The position numbers and the translations under genes are program-made. From assembly GCF_001723055.1 (NCBI RefSeq), contig NZ_MDCR01000125.1, positions 1 to 47,040 of the forward strand: a stretch of DNA of 47,040 nucleotides. Direction: 5' to 3'. The notes under the pieces are model-generated. The model worked only from the letters and a program-made list of their open reading frames with translations. It did not search any database and had not been told where the DNA came from. Origin of the DNA: Streptomyces niveus. Its GTDB lineage: Bacteria; Actinomycetota; Actinomycetes; Streptomycetales; Streptomycetaceae. How positions within the stretch are numbered: the stretch's first letter is position 1; each line of letters begins with the position of its first letter. Of the stretch, positions 1 through 8,943 are shown in pieces.

Positions 1-661
1 GGGTGGTGCCGGTGCCGCCGGGGTCCGGGGTGGTGCCCTGGTCCGTGCCGTCGCCGGAGGGTGACGAATCGCCCACTCCCGGCCGGGCCGGCCCGTCGGG
101 CGAGGAGTCCCGGCCGGTGTCCCCGCCGCGTACGACGGAGCCGAAGGTCGTCCCCTTGCCGCCGCTCAGGTCCTGGCCGGCGGCCAGTTCGTAGCCGGTG
201 ATGCCGAGCATCGCCACGGCGAAGACGATCGCCGCCGCGACGACGGAGCGCTTCCAGCCGCGTACCCGCGTGCCGTACGTGGTGGCTCCCCCGAACTCGT
301 CCTGGGCGGGCGGCTCCTGGGGCGACGGGGCGGGCGCGGCGGGCGCGGCCGGTTCGGAGTCGTACACCTGGCGCGGCCTCGGCTTCACCTGGACCGAGAC
401 CTCGCGGATCTGGTCGCCGGTGCGGCGGAACAGATGCTGGAAGACCGTGCCCCCGCAGGTGGCGATCACGCTCACCACGCCGGCGCCGATGATCGTCCCG
501 TACACGCCGAGCTTCGAGGCGAACACCGCCGCCGCGACGGCGGCGACCGCGCTGCCCGCGACCTGCGGCACGCTCAGTTCGAGCCGCTGGGTCCCGCCCT
601 CCGCGCCGGTCCGTATGCCCGGATTCTGCCTCTGATCCATCTCCGACCTCTGCTTGCCCAT
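1..661 (-). CDS. Hypothetical membrane protein, C-terminus cut off by window edge
   Basis: A minus-strand reading frame runs off the left edge, and 220 codons are visible. I cannot assign a family. The N-terminal third (about residues 18-60) is Ala/Val/Gly-rich and hydrophobic and could hold one or two membrane segments. Next come a Pro/Ala-rich linker (about 95-115) and a basic patch (RVRGWKR). One clear membrane helix follows (about 140-160, VVAAAIVFAVAMLGITGYEL), then a Ser/Gly/Asp/Thr/Pro-rich tail that continues out of the window. The likely topology is a cytoplasmic N-terminus with a low-complexity extracytoplasmic tail. The start is ambiguous: ATG at 661, or ATG at 640 (MDQRQNPG) which follows a weak AGAGG. 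The gene diverges from sepH across a 466-base spacer. Confidence 0.6.
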   Translation of the reverse strand, partial: MGKQRSEMDQRQNPGIRTGAEGGTQRLELSVPQVAGSAVAAVAAAVFASKLGVYGTIIGAGVVSVIATCGGTVFQHLFRRTGDQIREVSVQVKPRPRQVYDSEPAAPAAPAPSPQEPPAQDEFGGATTYGTRVRGWKRSVVAAAIVFAVAMLGITGYELAAGQDLSGGKGTTFGSVVRGGDTGRDSSPDGPARPGVGDSSPSGDGTDQGTTPDPGGTGTT

Positions 662-1127
662 CTGTGCCACCGTGCACCAAGAAGGGACATTTGAGCGAAC
701 CGGATAGTTCCGCTTCGGGAGATTGTGTGAATTGGGACACGGGCGAGGGATACGGACACCCCATCAACTGCCGTACCCACGGAGAACTTCGGTGGCGTGG
801 CAGTCCACCCCGATGGCCCGAATGGAGTACTGTGGCGAGCCCTGGGGCCGGACTCCCTCACAGGTGTCCGGGTCTACGGGAGGGGGCCGAAGTGGCACTC
901 GATCCGGCGGCGCGATGGCACCGCACGGGCGTCTGTTACGTAACGTGACCAGGTCTGTCACTCTGCGTCGCAAACAGGCAACCGTGTCATGACGGCGTTC
1001 CAGGGCCCATGCCCGACACGCCGGGCAACTCGGCAAGGTTGTGGCAGGCTGCACCCGGGCAGGTCACACTCGACTAGCGGAAGCAGCGACGCACGTGACG
1101 TCGGCAGGCACCACCCGGGAGGTCCCC
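662..1127. promoter_or_regulatory. Divergent intergenic region between the membrane protein gene and sepH
   Basis: These 466 bases hold no convincing gene; the open frames across them lack start context and typical codon bias. The region must carry the promoters of both flanking genes. It contains a perfect 10-base palindrome, GTTACGTAAC, at 935-944. A GGGAGG ribosome site lies just before the sepH ATG. I could not place -35/-10 boxes with confidence. Confidence 0.5.
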
Positions 1128-2180
1128 ATGCCCGAACTGCGTGTCGTGGCCGTCTCCAACGACGGCACACGACTGGTGCTCAAGGCTGCCGACAGCACGG
1201 AGTACACGCTCCCCATCGACGAGCGGCTGCGCGCGGCCGTACGCAACGACCGTGCCCGCCTCGGCCAGATCGAGATCGAGGTGGAGAGCCACCTCAGGCC
1301 CCGTGACATCCAGGCGCGGATACGGTCCGGAGCCTCCGCCGAGGAGGTCGCCCAGATGGCCGGGATCCCGGTCGACCGGGTGCGCCGCTTCGAGGGTCCC
1401 GTGCTGGCCGAGCGTGCCTTCATGGCCGAGCGCGCCAGGAAGACGGCGGTACGCCGCCCCGGCGAGAACACCGGTCCCCAGCTGGGCGAGGCGGTGAACG
1501 AGCGGCTGCTCATGCGCGGCGCCGAGAAGGAGACCGCGCAGTGGGACTCGTGGCGCCGCGACGACGGCACCTGGGAAGTCCTGCTCGTCTACCGGGTCGC
1601 GGGCGAACCGCACTCGGCGAGCTGGACGTACGACCCGCCCCGGCGGCTCGTACAGGCCGTCGACGACGAGGCGCGCTCGCTGATCGGGGAGACGGACGAC
1701 TCGCTCGCCGTCGGCACGAAGGAGCCGAGCTTTCCGTTCGTACCGCGCATCGCGCGGCTGCCGAGGGATCGTGAACGGCCGCTCGACCGCGCGCTGGAAC
1801 GGCAGATGGAGCGGCCCGCCGCGCCGGACCCGGACGAGGACACCAGCGAGCGCGACACCCTGACCAGCCTGCTGGAGGCGGTGCCGAGCTTCCGCGGCGA
1901 CATGGTGGTGCCGGAGCGGCCTTCGCAGCCCGAGCCGCCGGCCATCGAGCCCGGTCAGGTGGACGACGAGGAGGAGCCGGTGGCGCCGGCCGCGTCGGCG
2001 GGCGCGGGGTCCGCGTACGCGGATGTGCTGATGCCGCGTTCGGTGGCGGGCCACCGGGACCGGCTGACCGGTACGACGGACCGTCAGGCGGAGGCCGACG
2101 GCGTACGGCCGGGCCGCCGGGCCGCCGTGCCGAGCTGGGACGAGATCGTCTTCGGTACGCGTCGCAAGAAACAGGACTGA
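1128..2180 (+). CDS. sepH: Cell division protein SepH (DUF3071 family)
   Basis: SepH is an actinobacterial division protein known in Streptomyces and mycobacteria to bind FtsZ and stimulate its assembly; it acts at cytoplasmic Z-rings. The 350-residue product begins MPELRVVAVSNDGTRLVLK, the conserved DUF3071 start. A helix-turn-helix-like segment follows at about residues 64-90 (RIRSGASAEEVAQMAGIPVDRVRRFEG, cut here for length). The C-terminal half is acidic, Pro/Ala-rich and probably disordered, ending in a basic RRKKQD tail. The ATG at 1128 is chosen because GGGAGG precedes it by about 6 bases; an upstream in-frame extension lacks family similarity. The gene stands alone and ends at a hairpin shared with the convergent sulfurtransferase gene. 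Family recognition is strong from the N-terminal sequence. Confidence 0.93.
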   Translation: MPELRVVAVSNDGTRLVLKAADSTEYTLPIDERLRAAVRNDRARLGQIEIEVESHLRPRDIQARIRSGASAEEVAQMAGIPVDRVRRFEGPVLAERAFMAERARKTAVRRPGENTGPQLGEAVNERLLMRGAEKETAQWDSWRRDDGTWEVLLVYRVAGEPHSASWTYDPPRRLVQAVDDEARSLIGETDDSLAVGTKEPSFPFVPRIARLPRDRERPLDRALERQMERPAAPDPDEDTSERDTLTSLLEAVPSFRGDMVVPERPSQPEPPAIEPGQVDDEEEPVAPAASAGAGSAYADVLMPRSVAGHRDRLTGTTDRQAEADGVRPGRRAAVPSWDEIVFGTRRKKQD

Positions 2181-2197
2181 GTTCGGCAGGTGTGAGG

Positions 2198-2232
2198 CCG
2201 GGACCGTACGCGACACGCGCGTACGGCCCCGG
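2198..2232. terminator. Bidirectional hairpin terminator between sepH and the sulfurtransferase gene
   Basis: Arms 2198-2212 and 2218-2232 pair over 15 bases with a single A/C mismatch and a 5-base loop. It lies in the short gap between two convergent genes, so it probably serves both. Confidence 0.75.
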
Positions 2233-2250
2233 TTCATGACCTCACCCGCG

Positions 2251-3087
2251 TCAGCTCGGGTCCGGGCCCGTCGCCACAGGACGCTCGGGGTCCGCCGTCC
2301 AGTGCGACCAGGACCCGGCGTACAGCGCGGCCGGAATGCCCGCGATCTCCAGCGCCACCAACTGGTGCGCCGCCGACACCCCGGAGCCGCAGTAGACACC
2401 GACCTCGGGGCCGGTGCCGTCCGCCGTCGCACCCAGGGCCTTGAACCGGGCGGCGAGCGTCTCGGCCGGCAGGAAGCGGCCGTCGACGCCGACGTTCTCG
2501 GCCGTGGGCGCCGAGACCGCGCCCGGAATGTGGCCGCCGACGCGGTCCAGCGGTTCGACGTCACCCCGGTAACGCTCGGCCGCCCGCGCGTCGAGCAGCA
2601 GCCCTTCGCGGGCCAGGGCGGCGGCGCCGTCGGCGTCGAGCAGCGGCAGTGAATCCGGTACGGGGGTGAAGTCGCCCGCCTCCGGCGCGGGGATCTCGGT
2701 GGTCAACGGGCCGCCCCAGCACACGAGTCCGCCGTCCAGCACCCGTACGTCCCGGTGACCGGCCCAGCGCAGCATCCACCAGGCGCGGGCCGCGGCCCAG
2801 CCGAGTCCGGCGTCGTACACGACGACGGGCGTGCCGGCCGAGACGCCCGCGCGGCGCATCGCCGCGCCGAACACGGCGACGTCGGGCAGCGGATGACGGC
2901 CACCGGCGCCGGGCGGGCCGGCCAGTTCCGCTTCGAGGTCGACGAAGACGGCGCCGGGCAGATGGGCGGCCTCGTACTCCGGGCGGCCGGGCGGGGCGCC
3001 GGGGACGTAGCGGACGTCGAGCAGGACGGGCGGCCGGGGTCCGGCCAGCCGGTCGGCGAGTTCGGACGCGGAGATGATGACTGTCAT
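2251..3087 (-). CDS. Two-domain rhodanese-type sulfurtransferase (3-mercaptopyruvate sulfurtransferase-like)
   Basis: The 278-residue protein has two tandem rhodanese folds. The N-terminal inactive domain covers about residues 4-128 (LLDVRY ... VVVYDAGLGWAAARAWW ... VLDGG). The C-terminal catalytic domain covers about 148-272, with nucleophile Cys233 in the loop CGSGVSA. A CG-S-G-V-(S/T)-A loop is typical of 3-mercaptopyruvate sulfurtransferases, whereas thiosulfate sulfurtransferases usually carry CRKGVTA. It would move sulfane sulfur to a thiophilic acceptor in the cytoplasm. The start is ATG 3087 with GAGG 9 bases upstream; ATG 3096 is in frame but has the GAGG directly against it. Substrate preference is inferred only from the loop. 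Confidence 0.88.
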   Translation of the reverse strand: MTVIISASELADRLAGPRPPVLLDVRYVPGAPPGRPEYEAAHLPGAVFVDLEAELAGPPGAGGRHPLPDVAVFGAAMRRAGVSAGTPVVVYDAGLGWAAARAWWMLRWAGHRDVRVLDGGLVCWGGPLTTEIPAPEAGDFTPVPDSLPLLDADGAAALAREGLLLDARAAERYRGDVEPLDRVGGHIPGAVSAPTAENVGVDGRFLPAETLAARFKALGATADGTGPEVGVYCGSGVSAAHQLVALEIAGIPAALYAGSWSHWTADPERPVATGPDPS

Positions 3088-3358
3088 GCGTGCCATCCTC
3101 GCGTACCGGCAAGGCCGTTCGGCTCCGGACCGGCGCGGCGGACCGGGCGGCGTCACGTCCCCGTCAAAACGGTCATCCTGTTGCTGGATCACGCCAAAAG
3201 CGGCGCGGCCGGGGCGCGGGGCGCGGCGAGGAGTGGAACCATCTGCTCGGGCACCCGGCCGCGCCGTTTCGAGGCATGCGGCCTGTCCCGCGCCGGCCGT
3301 CCCGTTCACGGCCGCCCCCTATCACGGCCGTCCGCGAACGGTTGAGGAAAGAGAGACG

Positions 3359-4141
3359 ATGACTGAGGCACCGATCCGGCGCAGGCCCGGCACTCCATGC
3401 TGGGTGAGTCTGATGGTGCACAGCCTCGGCACGACGCGGGAGTTCTACGGAGCGCTGTTCGGCTGGACGTTCGTCACGGTGCCGGGAGCCCAGCAGTTCG
3501 GCCCGTACGTGCGTGCCGTGCTCGACGGCAAGGAGGTCGCCGGGATCGGTGAACTGGCGCCGGGGAGACGGATGCCGCTGGCGTGGACGACGTATCTCGC
3601 CACGGACGACGCGGACGCGACGGCCGAGGCGATCAGGGGCTGCGGCGGCACCGTCGGGGTGGGGCCGCTGGACGCGGGCGAGGAGGGGCGCCTGGCCATG
3701 GCGTCGGACCCGGCCGGCGCGCTCTTCGGGATCTGGCAGGCGCGGGCGCACACCGGCACGGCGGTGGCGGGGCCGCACGGGACGCCGGTCTGGAACGAGT
3801 TGGTGACCCGCGAGGCCGCGTGGGTGAGCACGTTCTACCGGTCGGTCTTCGGCTACGACCTGGAGGCCACCGACGAGAGCGGCGAGGACGTGGTGACGCT
3901 GCGCCTCGACGGGCGGGCGGTGGCGACGCTGCACGGGGTGGGCGAGGGGCTGGGCCCGATCCGGGCGTCGCACTGGATGACGTACTTCGCGGTGGGCGAC
4001 CCGGACGCGACGGCGCGGCGCGCCGTCGAGTTGGGCGGGCATGTGATCGAGCCGCCGTGGGAGACGGCGGCGGGGCGGGTGGCGACCCTGGCGGACCCGG
4101 AGGGCGCGGTGTTCAGCGTGGTGCGGTCGGCGGCTCGCTGA
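3359..4141 (+). CDS. VOC (glyoxalase/bleomycin-resistance fold) family protein, two domains
   Basis: The 260-residue protein is made of two consecutive VOC domains, about residues 10-122 (PCWVSLMVHSLGTTREFYGALFGW...) and 130-258 (PVWNELVTREAAWVSTFYRSVFGYDLE...). Each ends with a DPxGAxFxxxQ/V strand (SDPAGALFGIWQ, ADPEGAVFSVV). Such tandem VOC proteins are common in Streptomyces, sometimes annotated as hydroxylases or antibiotic-binding proteins; the substrate cannot be read from sequence. No full metal-binding set is apparent, so a binding rather than glyoxalase role is plausible. The start is ATG 3359 after GAGGAAAGAGAG. It diverges from the sulfurtransferase gene across about 270 bases and converges on the ABC exporter gene. 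Confidence 0.85.
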   Translation: MTEAPIRRRPGTPCWVSLMVHSLGTTREFYGALFGWTFVTVPGAQQFGPYVRAVLDGKEVAGIGELAPGRRMPLAWTTYLATDDADATAEAIRGCGGTVGVGPLDAGEEGRLAMASDPAGALFGIWQARAHTGTAVAGPHGTPVWNELVTREAAWVSTFYRSVFGYDLEATDESGEDVVTLRLDGRAVATLHGVGEGLGPIRASHWMTYFAVGDPDATARRAVELGGHVIEPPWETAAGRVATLADPEGAVFSVVRSAAR

Positions 4142-4201
4142 GCCGCCGGCCCGGCACCCGTACTCGGGAACGCGGCACCACCGCCCCGCCTGCCGACGGA
4201 A

Positions 4202-6124
4202 CTACCCGGCCGCGGGCGCGAGTTCGCCCGGATCCTGGTCGCTCGCGACACCGGACTCCGCTTCCGCGCCCACGAACTGCGTGCGGTACAGCTCCGCGTA
4301 GCGCCCCTCCGTCACGAGAAGTTCGTCGTGTGTGCCCCGTTCCACGATCCGGCCGTCCTCGACCACGAGGATCAGATCAGCGGCCCGTACGGTGGAGAGC
4401 CGGTGCGCGATCACGACGGCGGTACGGCCTTCCAGAGCTTCGGCGAGCGCCGCCTGGACCGCGGCCTCGGAGGTGTTGTCGAGATGCGCGGTCGCCTCGT
4501 CGAGGATCACGACACGCTGACGTGCGAGCAGCAGCCGGGCGATGGTCATGCGCTGGCGTTCGCCGCCGGAGAGCCGGTAGCCGCGCTCGCCGACGACGGT
4601 GTCGAGCCCGTCGGGCAGGGACCGGACGAGATCGCTGAGGCGGGCCCGGCGCAGGACGTCCCACAGTTCGTCGTCGGTGGCGCCGGGCCGGGCGAGCAGC
4701 AGGTTCGCGCGTACGGACTCGTGGAAGAGATGACCGTCCTGGGTGACCATGCCGAGCGTGGCGCGGAGGGACTGGGCGGACAGGTCGCGTACGTCGACGC
4801 CGCCGATACGGACGGTGCCCGCGTCGGCGTCGTAGAGCCGTGGGAGCAGTTGCGCGATGGTCGACTTGCCCGCGCCGGACGAGCCCACGAGGGCGACCGT
4901 CCGGCCGGGCTCGGCGCGGAACGAGATGCCGTGGAGCACCTCGGCGCCGCCCCGGGTGTCGAGCGAGGCGACCTCTTCCAGGGAGGCCAGGGAGACCTTG
5001 TCGGCGGAGGGGTATCCGAAGCGTACGGCGTCGAACTCGACGGAGACGGGCCCGTCGGGAACCGGCCGCGCGTCGGGCCGTTCCGCGATGAGGGGCTTGA
5101 GCGCGAGGATCTCGAAGACCCGCTCGAAGCTGACGAGGGCGCTCATGACCTCGACGCGCGCGCCGGCGAGCGCGGTCAGCGGCGCGTAGAGGCGGACGAG
5201 CAGCAGGGAGAGCGCGACCACCGAGCCGGGGTCGAGGCTGCCGCGCAGGGCGTAGGAGCCGCCGAGCCCGTAGACGAGCGCCAGGGCGAGGGCGGAGACG
5301 AGTGTCAGGGCGGTGATGAACGTGGACTGCGCCATGGCCGTACGGACCCCGATGTCCCGTACTCTGCGGGCCCGCGCCGCGAACTCCGCGGACTCGTCGT
5401 CAGGCCGCCCGAACAGCTTGATCAGGGTCGCGCCCGGCGCCGAGAACCGCTCGGTCATCCGGTTGCCCATCGCGGCGTTGAGGTCGGCCGCCTCCCGCTG
5501 AAGCCTCCCCATTCGCGTACCCATCCGGCGGGCGGGGATCACGAACACGGGCAGCAGGACGAGTGCGAGGAGCGTGACGCTCCAGGAGAGTGTGAGCATC
5601 ACCGTGAGGGTCAGCAGCAGTGTCACCACATTGCTGACGACACCGGAGAGCGTGTTGCTGAAGGCGCGCTGCGCGCCGATCACGTCGTTGTTGAGCCGGC
5701 TGACCAGGGCTCCCGTACGGGTACGGGTGAAGAAGGCGACGGGCATGCGCTGGACGTGGTCGAAGACCGCGATCCGCAGGTCCAGGATCAGCCCCTCGCC
5801 GAGGGTGGCGGAGAGCCTGCGGGCGAGGAGGCCGAGGCCGGCTTCGGCGAGGGCGATGAGCGCGATGAGCAGGGCGAGCCGGACCACCACCCGCTCGTCG
5901 CCGCCGGACACGATCGCGTTGACGACGCGGCCCGCGAGGACGGGGGTCGCCACCGCGAGCAGCGCGGTGGCGACGCCGAGCAGGACGAACTGGATGATGC
6001 GGCGGCGGTGCGGCCGGGCGAAGCCGGCGATCTTCCGTAGGGTGGCGCGGGCGAACGGCCTGCGCTCGGAGCGGGCGTTCATGACGTTGTGCAACTGCGT
6101 CCAGGCTGTGGACTCCATACTCAT
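4202..6124 (-). CDS. ABC-type exporter, fused transmembrane and ATPase domains
   Basis: The 640-residue half-transporter of the ABCB/MsbA-like type has an N-terminal six-helix membrane domain (about residues 25-320) and a C-terminal nucleotide-binding domain (about 365-610). The ATPase motifs are intact: Walker A GSSGAGKST, signature LSGGERQR, Walker B VVILDEATAHLD and H-loop IAHRLST. It should function as a homodimer or with another half-transporter at the membrane, exporting an unknown hydrophobic substrate. The start is uncertain: ATG 6124 (MSMESTAW) is chosen, ATG 6118 is equally possible, and a TTG at 6145 would add residues. None has a strong ribosome site. It stands alone, separated from tdk by about 230 bases, and is convergent with the VOC gene. 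Confidence 0.9.
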   Translation of the reverse strand: MSMESTAWTQLHNVMNARSERRPFARATLRKIAGFARPHRRRIIQFVLLGVATALLAVATPVLAGRVVNAIVSGGDERVVVRLALLIALIALAEAGLGLLARRLSATLGEGLILDLRIAVFDHVQRMPVAFFTRTRTGALVSRLNNDVIGAQRAFSNTLSGVVSNVVTLLLTLTVMLTLSWSVTLLALVLLPVFVIPARRMGTRMGRLQREAADLNAAMGNRMTERFSAPGATLIKLFGRPDDESAEFAARARRVRDIGVRTAMAQSTFITALTLVSALALALVYGLGGSYALRGSLDPGSVVALSLLLVRLYAPLTALAGARVEVMSALVSFERVFEILALKPLIAERPDARPVPDGPVSVEFDAVRFGYPSADKVSLASLEEVASLDTRGGAEVLHGISFRAEPGRTVALVGSSGAGKSTIAQLLPRLYDADAGTVRIGGVDVRDLSAQSLRATLGMVTQDGHLFHESVRANLLLARPGATDDELWDVLRRARLSDLVRSLPDGLDTVVGERGYRLSGGERQRMTIARLLLARQRVVILDEATAHLDNTSEAAVQAALAEALEGRTAVVIAHRLSTVRAADLILVVEDGRIVERGTHDELLVTEGRYAELYRTQFVGAEAESGVASDQDPGELAPAAG

Positions 6125-6213
6125 GACAGGACCGTAGAACCTCAACCAACCTTCAGGTCAAACCGTGTTGCCGTGTTCCGGGCCGGAGTATGGGATCACC
6201 GCGCCACGGGGAG

Positions 6214-6354
6214 CTCCACGCCCACCATCGCCCCGCCGAACTCCCGGGGCGTGGACCGGTCGGCGATCAGGTCGCCCGGCTCGGTCCGCGGGTGCTCCCG
6301 CCGGGCCGGCGCGGATTCGGGGCGGCGGTCGGCGTAGGTCGACCGTGCCGGCCT
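6214..6354 (-). pseudogene. Possible relict coding tail downstream of tdk
   Basis: Directly after the tdk stop, the same frame stays open for about 47 codons. It reads like protein (RPARSTYADRRPESAPARRE..., ending GAMVGVELPVAR then TGA) but has no start codon of its own. It could be the decayed C-terminus of a lost gene, an old extension of tdk, or chance openness in GC-rich DNA. There is no functional claim. Confidence 0.2.
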
Positions 6355-7005
6355 TCAGTCGGAGGCGACCGGCAGGACGTCCGGCGACAGCGCGGCGGCC
6401 CTCGCGGTGGCCGCCGTCATCCGGCGCCGGTGGTGGCGCCGGCACAGCACCTCGTAGCCGACCTCGTCCTGCGAGTGGTGCACGTCGCCGACGACGACCT
6501 GCGCGCCCTCGACGACCATCACCCCGCCGACGGAACGGGCGTTGTGCGTGGCGCGCGCGCCGCACCAGCACAGCGCCTCGACCTGGAGGACCTCGACGCG
6601 GTCGGCGAGTTCCACCAGCCGCCGCGAGCCGGGGAAGAGTCTGGTGCGGAAGTCGGTGGTGATGCCGAACGCGAAGACGTCCAGGTCGAGGTCGTCCACG
6701 ATCCGGGCGAGCTGGTCGACCTGCTCGGGGGCGAGGAACTGCGCCTCGTCGGCGATGACGTAGTCGCAACGGCCGCCCTGGGAAAGGCGGTCGACTATGT
6801 ACGCGTAGAAGTCGAAGCCCTCGGCCGCCTCGACGGCGTCGGTCACCAGGCCGAGCCGGGAGGAGAGCTTGCCCTCGCCCGCGCGGTCGTCGCGCGTGAA
6901 GATCATGCCGAGAAGTCCCCGGGCCGAGCGGTTGTGCTCGATCTGAAGAGCCAGGGTGCTCTTTCCGCAGTCCATCGTTCCGGAGAAGAACACGAGCTCG
7001 GGCAT
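6355..7005 (-). CDS. tdk: Thymidine kinase (type II, zinc-containing)
   Basis: This enzyme phosphorylates thymidine (and deoxyuridine) with ATP in the pyrimidine salvage pathway. The 216-residue protein has Walker A GTMDCGKST (residues 9-17), Walker B/catalytic loop YVIADEAQF with the catalytic Glu, and the lasso and zinc-binding Cys residues (CWCGARATHNAR, then CRRHH). These are diagnostic of TK1-like enzymes. The start is ATG 7005 (MPELVFFSG); an upstream in-frame extension is not family-like. It is probably the last gene of a minus-strand unit, 67 bases after the phosphodiesterase gene. Confidence 0.93.
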   Translation of the reverse strand: MPELVFFSGTMDCGKSTLALQIEHNRSARGLLGMIFTRDDRAGEGKLSSRLGLVTDAVEAAEGFDFYAYIVDRLSQGGRCDYVIADEAQFLAPEQVDQLARIVDDLDLDVFAFGITTDFRTRLFPGSRRLVELADRVEVLQVEALCWCGARATHNARSVGGVMVVEGAQVVVGDVHHSQDEVGYEVLCRRHHRRRMTAATARAAALSPDVLPVASD

Positions 7006-7072
7006 GAGGAAGTGGCGGCCTTTCAATGACGGCGGGGTGCGGGTGCCGCCGGGTGTGACCCGGGGCGGGCGG

Positions 7073-8284
7073 CTACGAGCGTACTTCGAGGAGCGGGACC
7101 AACTGCTCGACGGGGGTCATGGAGCCGTGCATCCCGACCATCGCGGACTCGCGCGGCTCGTGGACGGAGGCGGTGATGACCGCGTCGTCGTGGGCGGCGG
7201 CGACGACGTCGCCGATCCGGCCGTACACCCGCTCCTCGATACCGCCGGGCGGGCCGAACCAGCCCGCCGCGACGGCCTCGTCACGGCTCGCGACCCAGAA
7301 CCGGTCCCCCAGCACCTCGCGCCAGACGGTGAGGACGTCCGCCTCGGCGCCCGGGACGGCGTACACGTGGCGGGCGCGGCCCTCGCCGCCGAGCAGGGCG
7401 ACGCCGGCGCGCAGTTCCCAGTCCTCGTCGAAGTCGATGCGCGACTCCTCGTCGAAGGGGATGTCGATCATGCCGTGGTCGGCGGTGATGTACAGGGCGG
7501 AGCGTGGCGGCAGTTGCTCGGCGAGGCGCTGGGCGAGCCGGTCCACGTACATGAGCTGGCCGCGCCAGGCGTCGGAGTCCATGCCGAACTTGTGGCCCTT
7601 GCCGTCGACCTCGCTGTAGTACGTGTAGACCAGCGACCTGTCCCCCGCGGCCAGTTGGGCGGCGGCGAGATCCATCCGCTCCTCGCCGGAGAGACGGCCG
7701 TGGAAGGTGCCGCCGCTGAGCGCGATGTCGGTGAGCGGGGTGCGTTCGAAGACGGGGGACGACACCTGGGCGGTGTGGATCCCGGCGGCGTCGGCGAGTT
7801 GGAAGACCGTGGGGTGCGGCTGCCAGACGTGCGGGTCGGTCCAGGGGCGCCAGCGGAGCTGGTTCATCAGGGCGCCGGTCGCGGGGTCGCGCACGGTGTA
7901 GCCGGGCAGGCCGTGGGCACACGGCGGCAGGCCCGTACCGAAGGAGGCGAGGGAGGTCGCGGTGGTGGCGGGGAAACCGACGGTGATCGGCCGGCCGGTG
8001 CCGCCGCGTGAACTGCCCAGCAGCGACGTCAGATACGGGGCCTCGTCGGGGTGGTCCTTGATCTGCTGCCAGCCGAGGCCGTCGATGAGGAAGACGCAGT
8101 TGCGGTCGGCGGGGGTGAGTTCGGGGATCACGGCGCCCGGGACGGTGACGCCCTGGCCCGTGACGAGGGTGGGCAGCAGGTCGGCGAGGGAGCCGCCGCC
8201 GTACTCGGGGACGGGCGCGGTGTCCAGGGCGAGCGGGACCGGGTCGTGCCAGTCGGCGGGCGGGGCGGTGCGGCCGGCGGCCAT
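7073..8284 (-). CDS. Alkaline phosphatase/nucleotide pyrophosphatase superfamily phosphodiesterase
   Basis: The 403-residue metallo-phosphodiesterase has a complete two-metal site: LIDGLGW (Asp68), the nucleophile Thr in FPATTATSLASFGTG (about 105-118), the Asp and His ligands of EVDGKGHKFG, ITADHGM, and a C-terminal VGMHGSM His. No signal peptide is visible, so it is probably cytoplasmic. Its substrate is unknown; nucleotide sugars or dinucleotides are typical for the family. The ATG start at 8284 overlaps the stop of the upstream DUF5998 gene by one base (TGATG), showing translational coupling. A TTG at 8287 is in frame but less likely. Confidence 0.88.
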   Translation of the reverse strand: MAAGRTAPPADWHDPVPLALDTAPVPEYGGGSLADLLPTLVTGQGVTVPGAVIPELTPADRNCVFLIDGLGWQQIKDHPDEAPYLTSLLGSSRGGTGRPITVGFPATTATSLASFGTGLPPCAHGLPGYTVRDPATGALMNQLRWRPWTDPHVWQPHPTVFQLADAAGIHTAQVSSPVFERTPLTDIALSGGTFHGRLSGEERMDLAAAQLAAGDRSLVYTYYSEVDGKGHKFGMDSDAWRGQLMYVDRLAQRLAEQLPPRSALYITADHGMIDIPFDEESRIDFDEDWELRAGVALLGGEGRARHVYAVPGAEADVLTVWREVLGDRFWVASRDEAVAAGWFGPPGGIEERVYGRIGDVVAAAHDDAVITASVHEPRESAMVGMHGSMTPVEQLVPLLEVRS

Positions 8285-8883
8285 CAACGGCCGGTGGACG
8301 ACGGGGCGGCCGTGGTGGCTTCCGAGAGCGACTGGGCGAAGACGAGCGTCTGTCGTACGGTGTCGGGCCCGTCACCCGCCTCGCTGACGCGCAGGCTGAG
8401 GTCGTCGGCGGTGGAGTTGCCGGTGTAGCCGTGGTCGGCCTCGCAGTTGGGGTCGCCGCAGGCGGCGGGCTCCAGATCGATGCGGGCGACGGCGCCCCAG
8501 CCGATGGTCAGGACGACCTCACGGGGCAGGGTGCCGGGAGTGTACGACTCGGGGTTCGCCACGACGCGGCTGACGACGACGGACGAGATCCGGTCCAGCT
8601 TGACGGACTCGGTGGAGGTGGTGGCGTACGGCGTCGGCGAACTGGTGTCGGCGGCCTGCTCGTCGGTGTGGCTGACGATGAAGCGGCGGGCGGTGAGGAC
8701 GAGCACGGTGACGTGCCGGCGGACCTCGTTGGAGTCGAACGTCGTCTCCTGATGGACCAGGTACGAGGCGATCGGCTCGCCACCGACAGCGGCCTCCACC
8801 GCCTCGGCCACGAGAGCCGGGTAGTAGCCACTGCGCTCGATCGCCGTGCGCAGCCCCTGGGTCGTCGTACCGGTCTTCGCCAT
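8284..8883 (-). CDS. DUF5998 family protein
   Basis: A 199-residue cytoplasmic protein of unknown function that I recognise as DUF5998, an actinobacterial family. Visible features are an N-terminal helical part (LRTAIERSGYYPALVAEAVEAAV), a beta-rich middle with VLVLTARRFIVSHTDE, and a possible metal-binding CGDPNCEADHGYTG segment at about residue 145. It overlaps the phosphodiesterase start by one base, so the two products are probably made together and may act together. ATG 8883 is chosen over ATG 8892 because AGGA sits about 8 bases before 8883, while it abuts 8892. Confidence 0.8.
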   Translation of the reverse strand: MAKTGTTTQGLRTAIERSGYYPALVAEAVEAAVGGEPIASYLVHQETTFDSNEVRRHVTVLVLTARRFIVSHTDEQAADTSSPTPYATTSTESVKLDRISSVVVSRVVANPESYTPGTLPREVVLTIGWGAVARIDLEPAACGDPNCEADHGYTGNSTADDLSLRVSEAGDGPDTVRQTLVFAQSLSEATTAAPSSTGR

Positions 8884-8943
8884 GGACACCATCCTACGGT
8901 GGCGCGATGTATGGCCAGGACCGTACGGACCCCGGTACCCCGG

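Noticed and set aside
4328..6040. 570-codon plus-strand open frame over the ABC exporter gene
   Set aside because: It is opposite a gene with all ABC motifs; the Glu/Gly/Asp-rich product has no recognisable feature.
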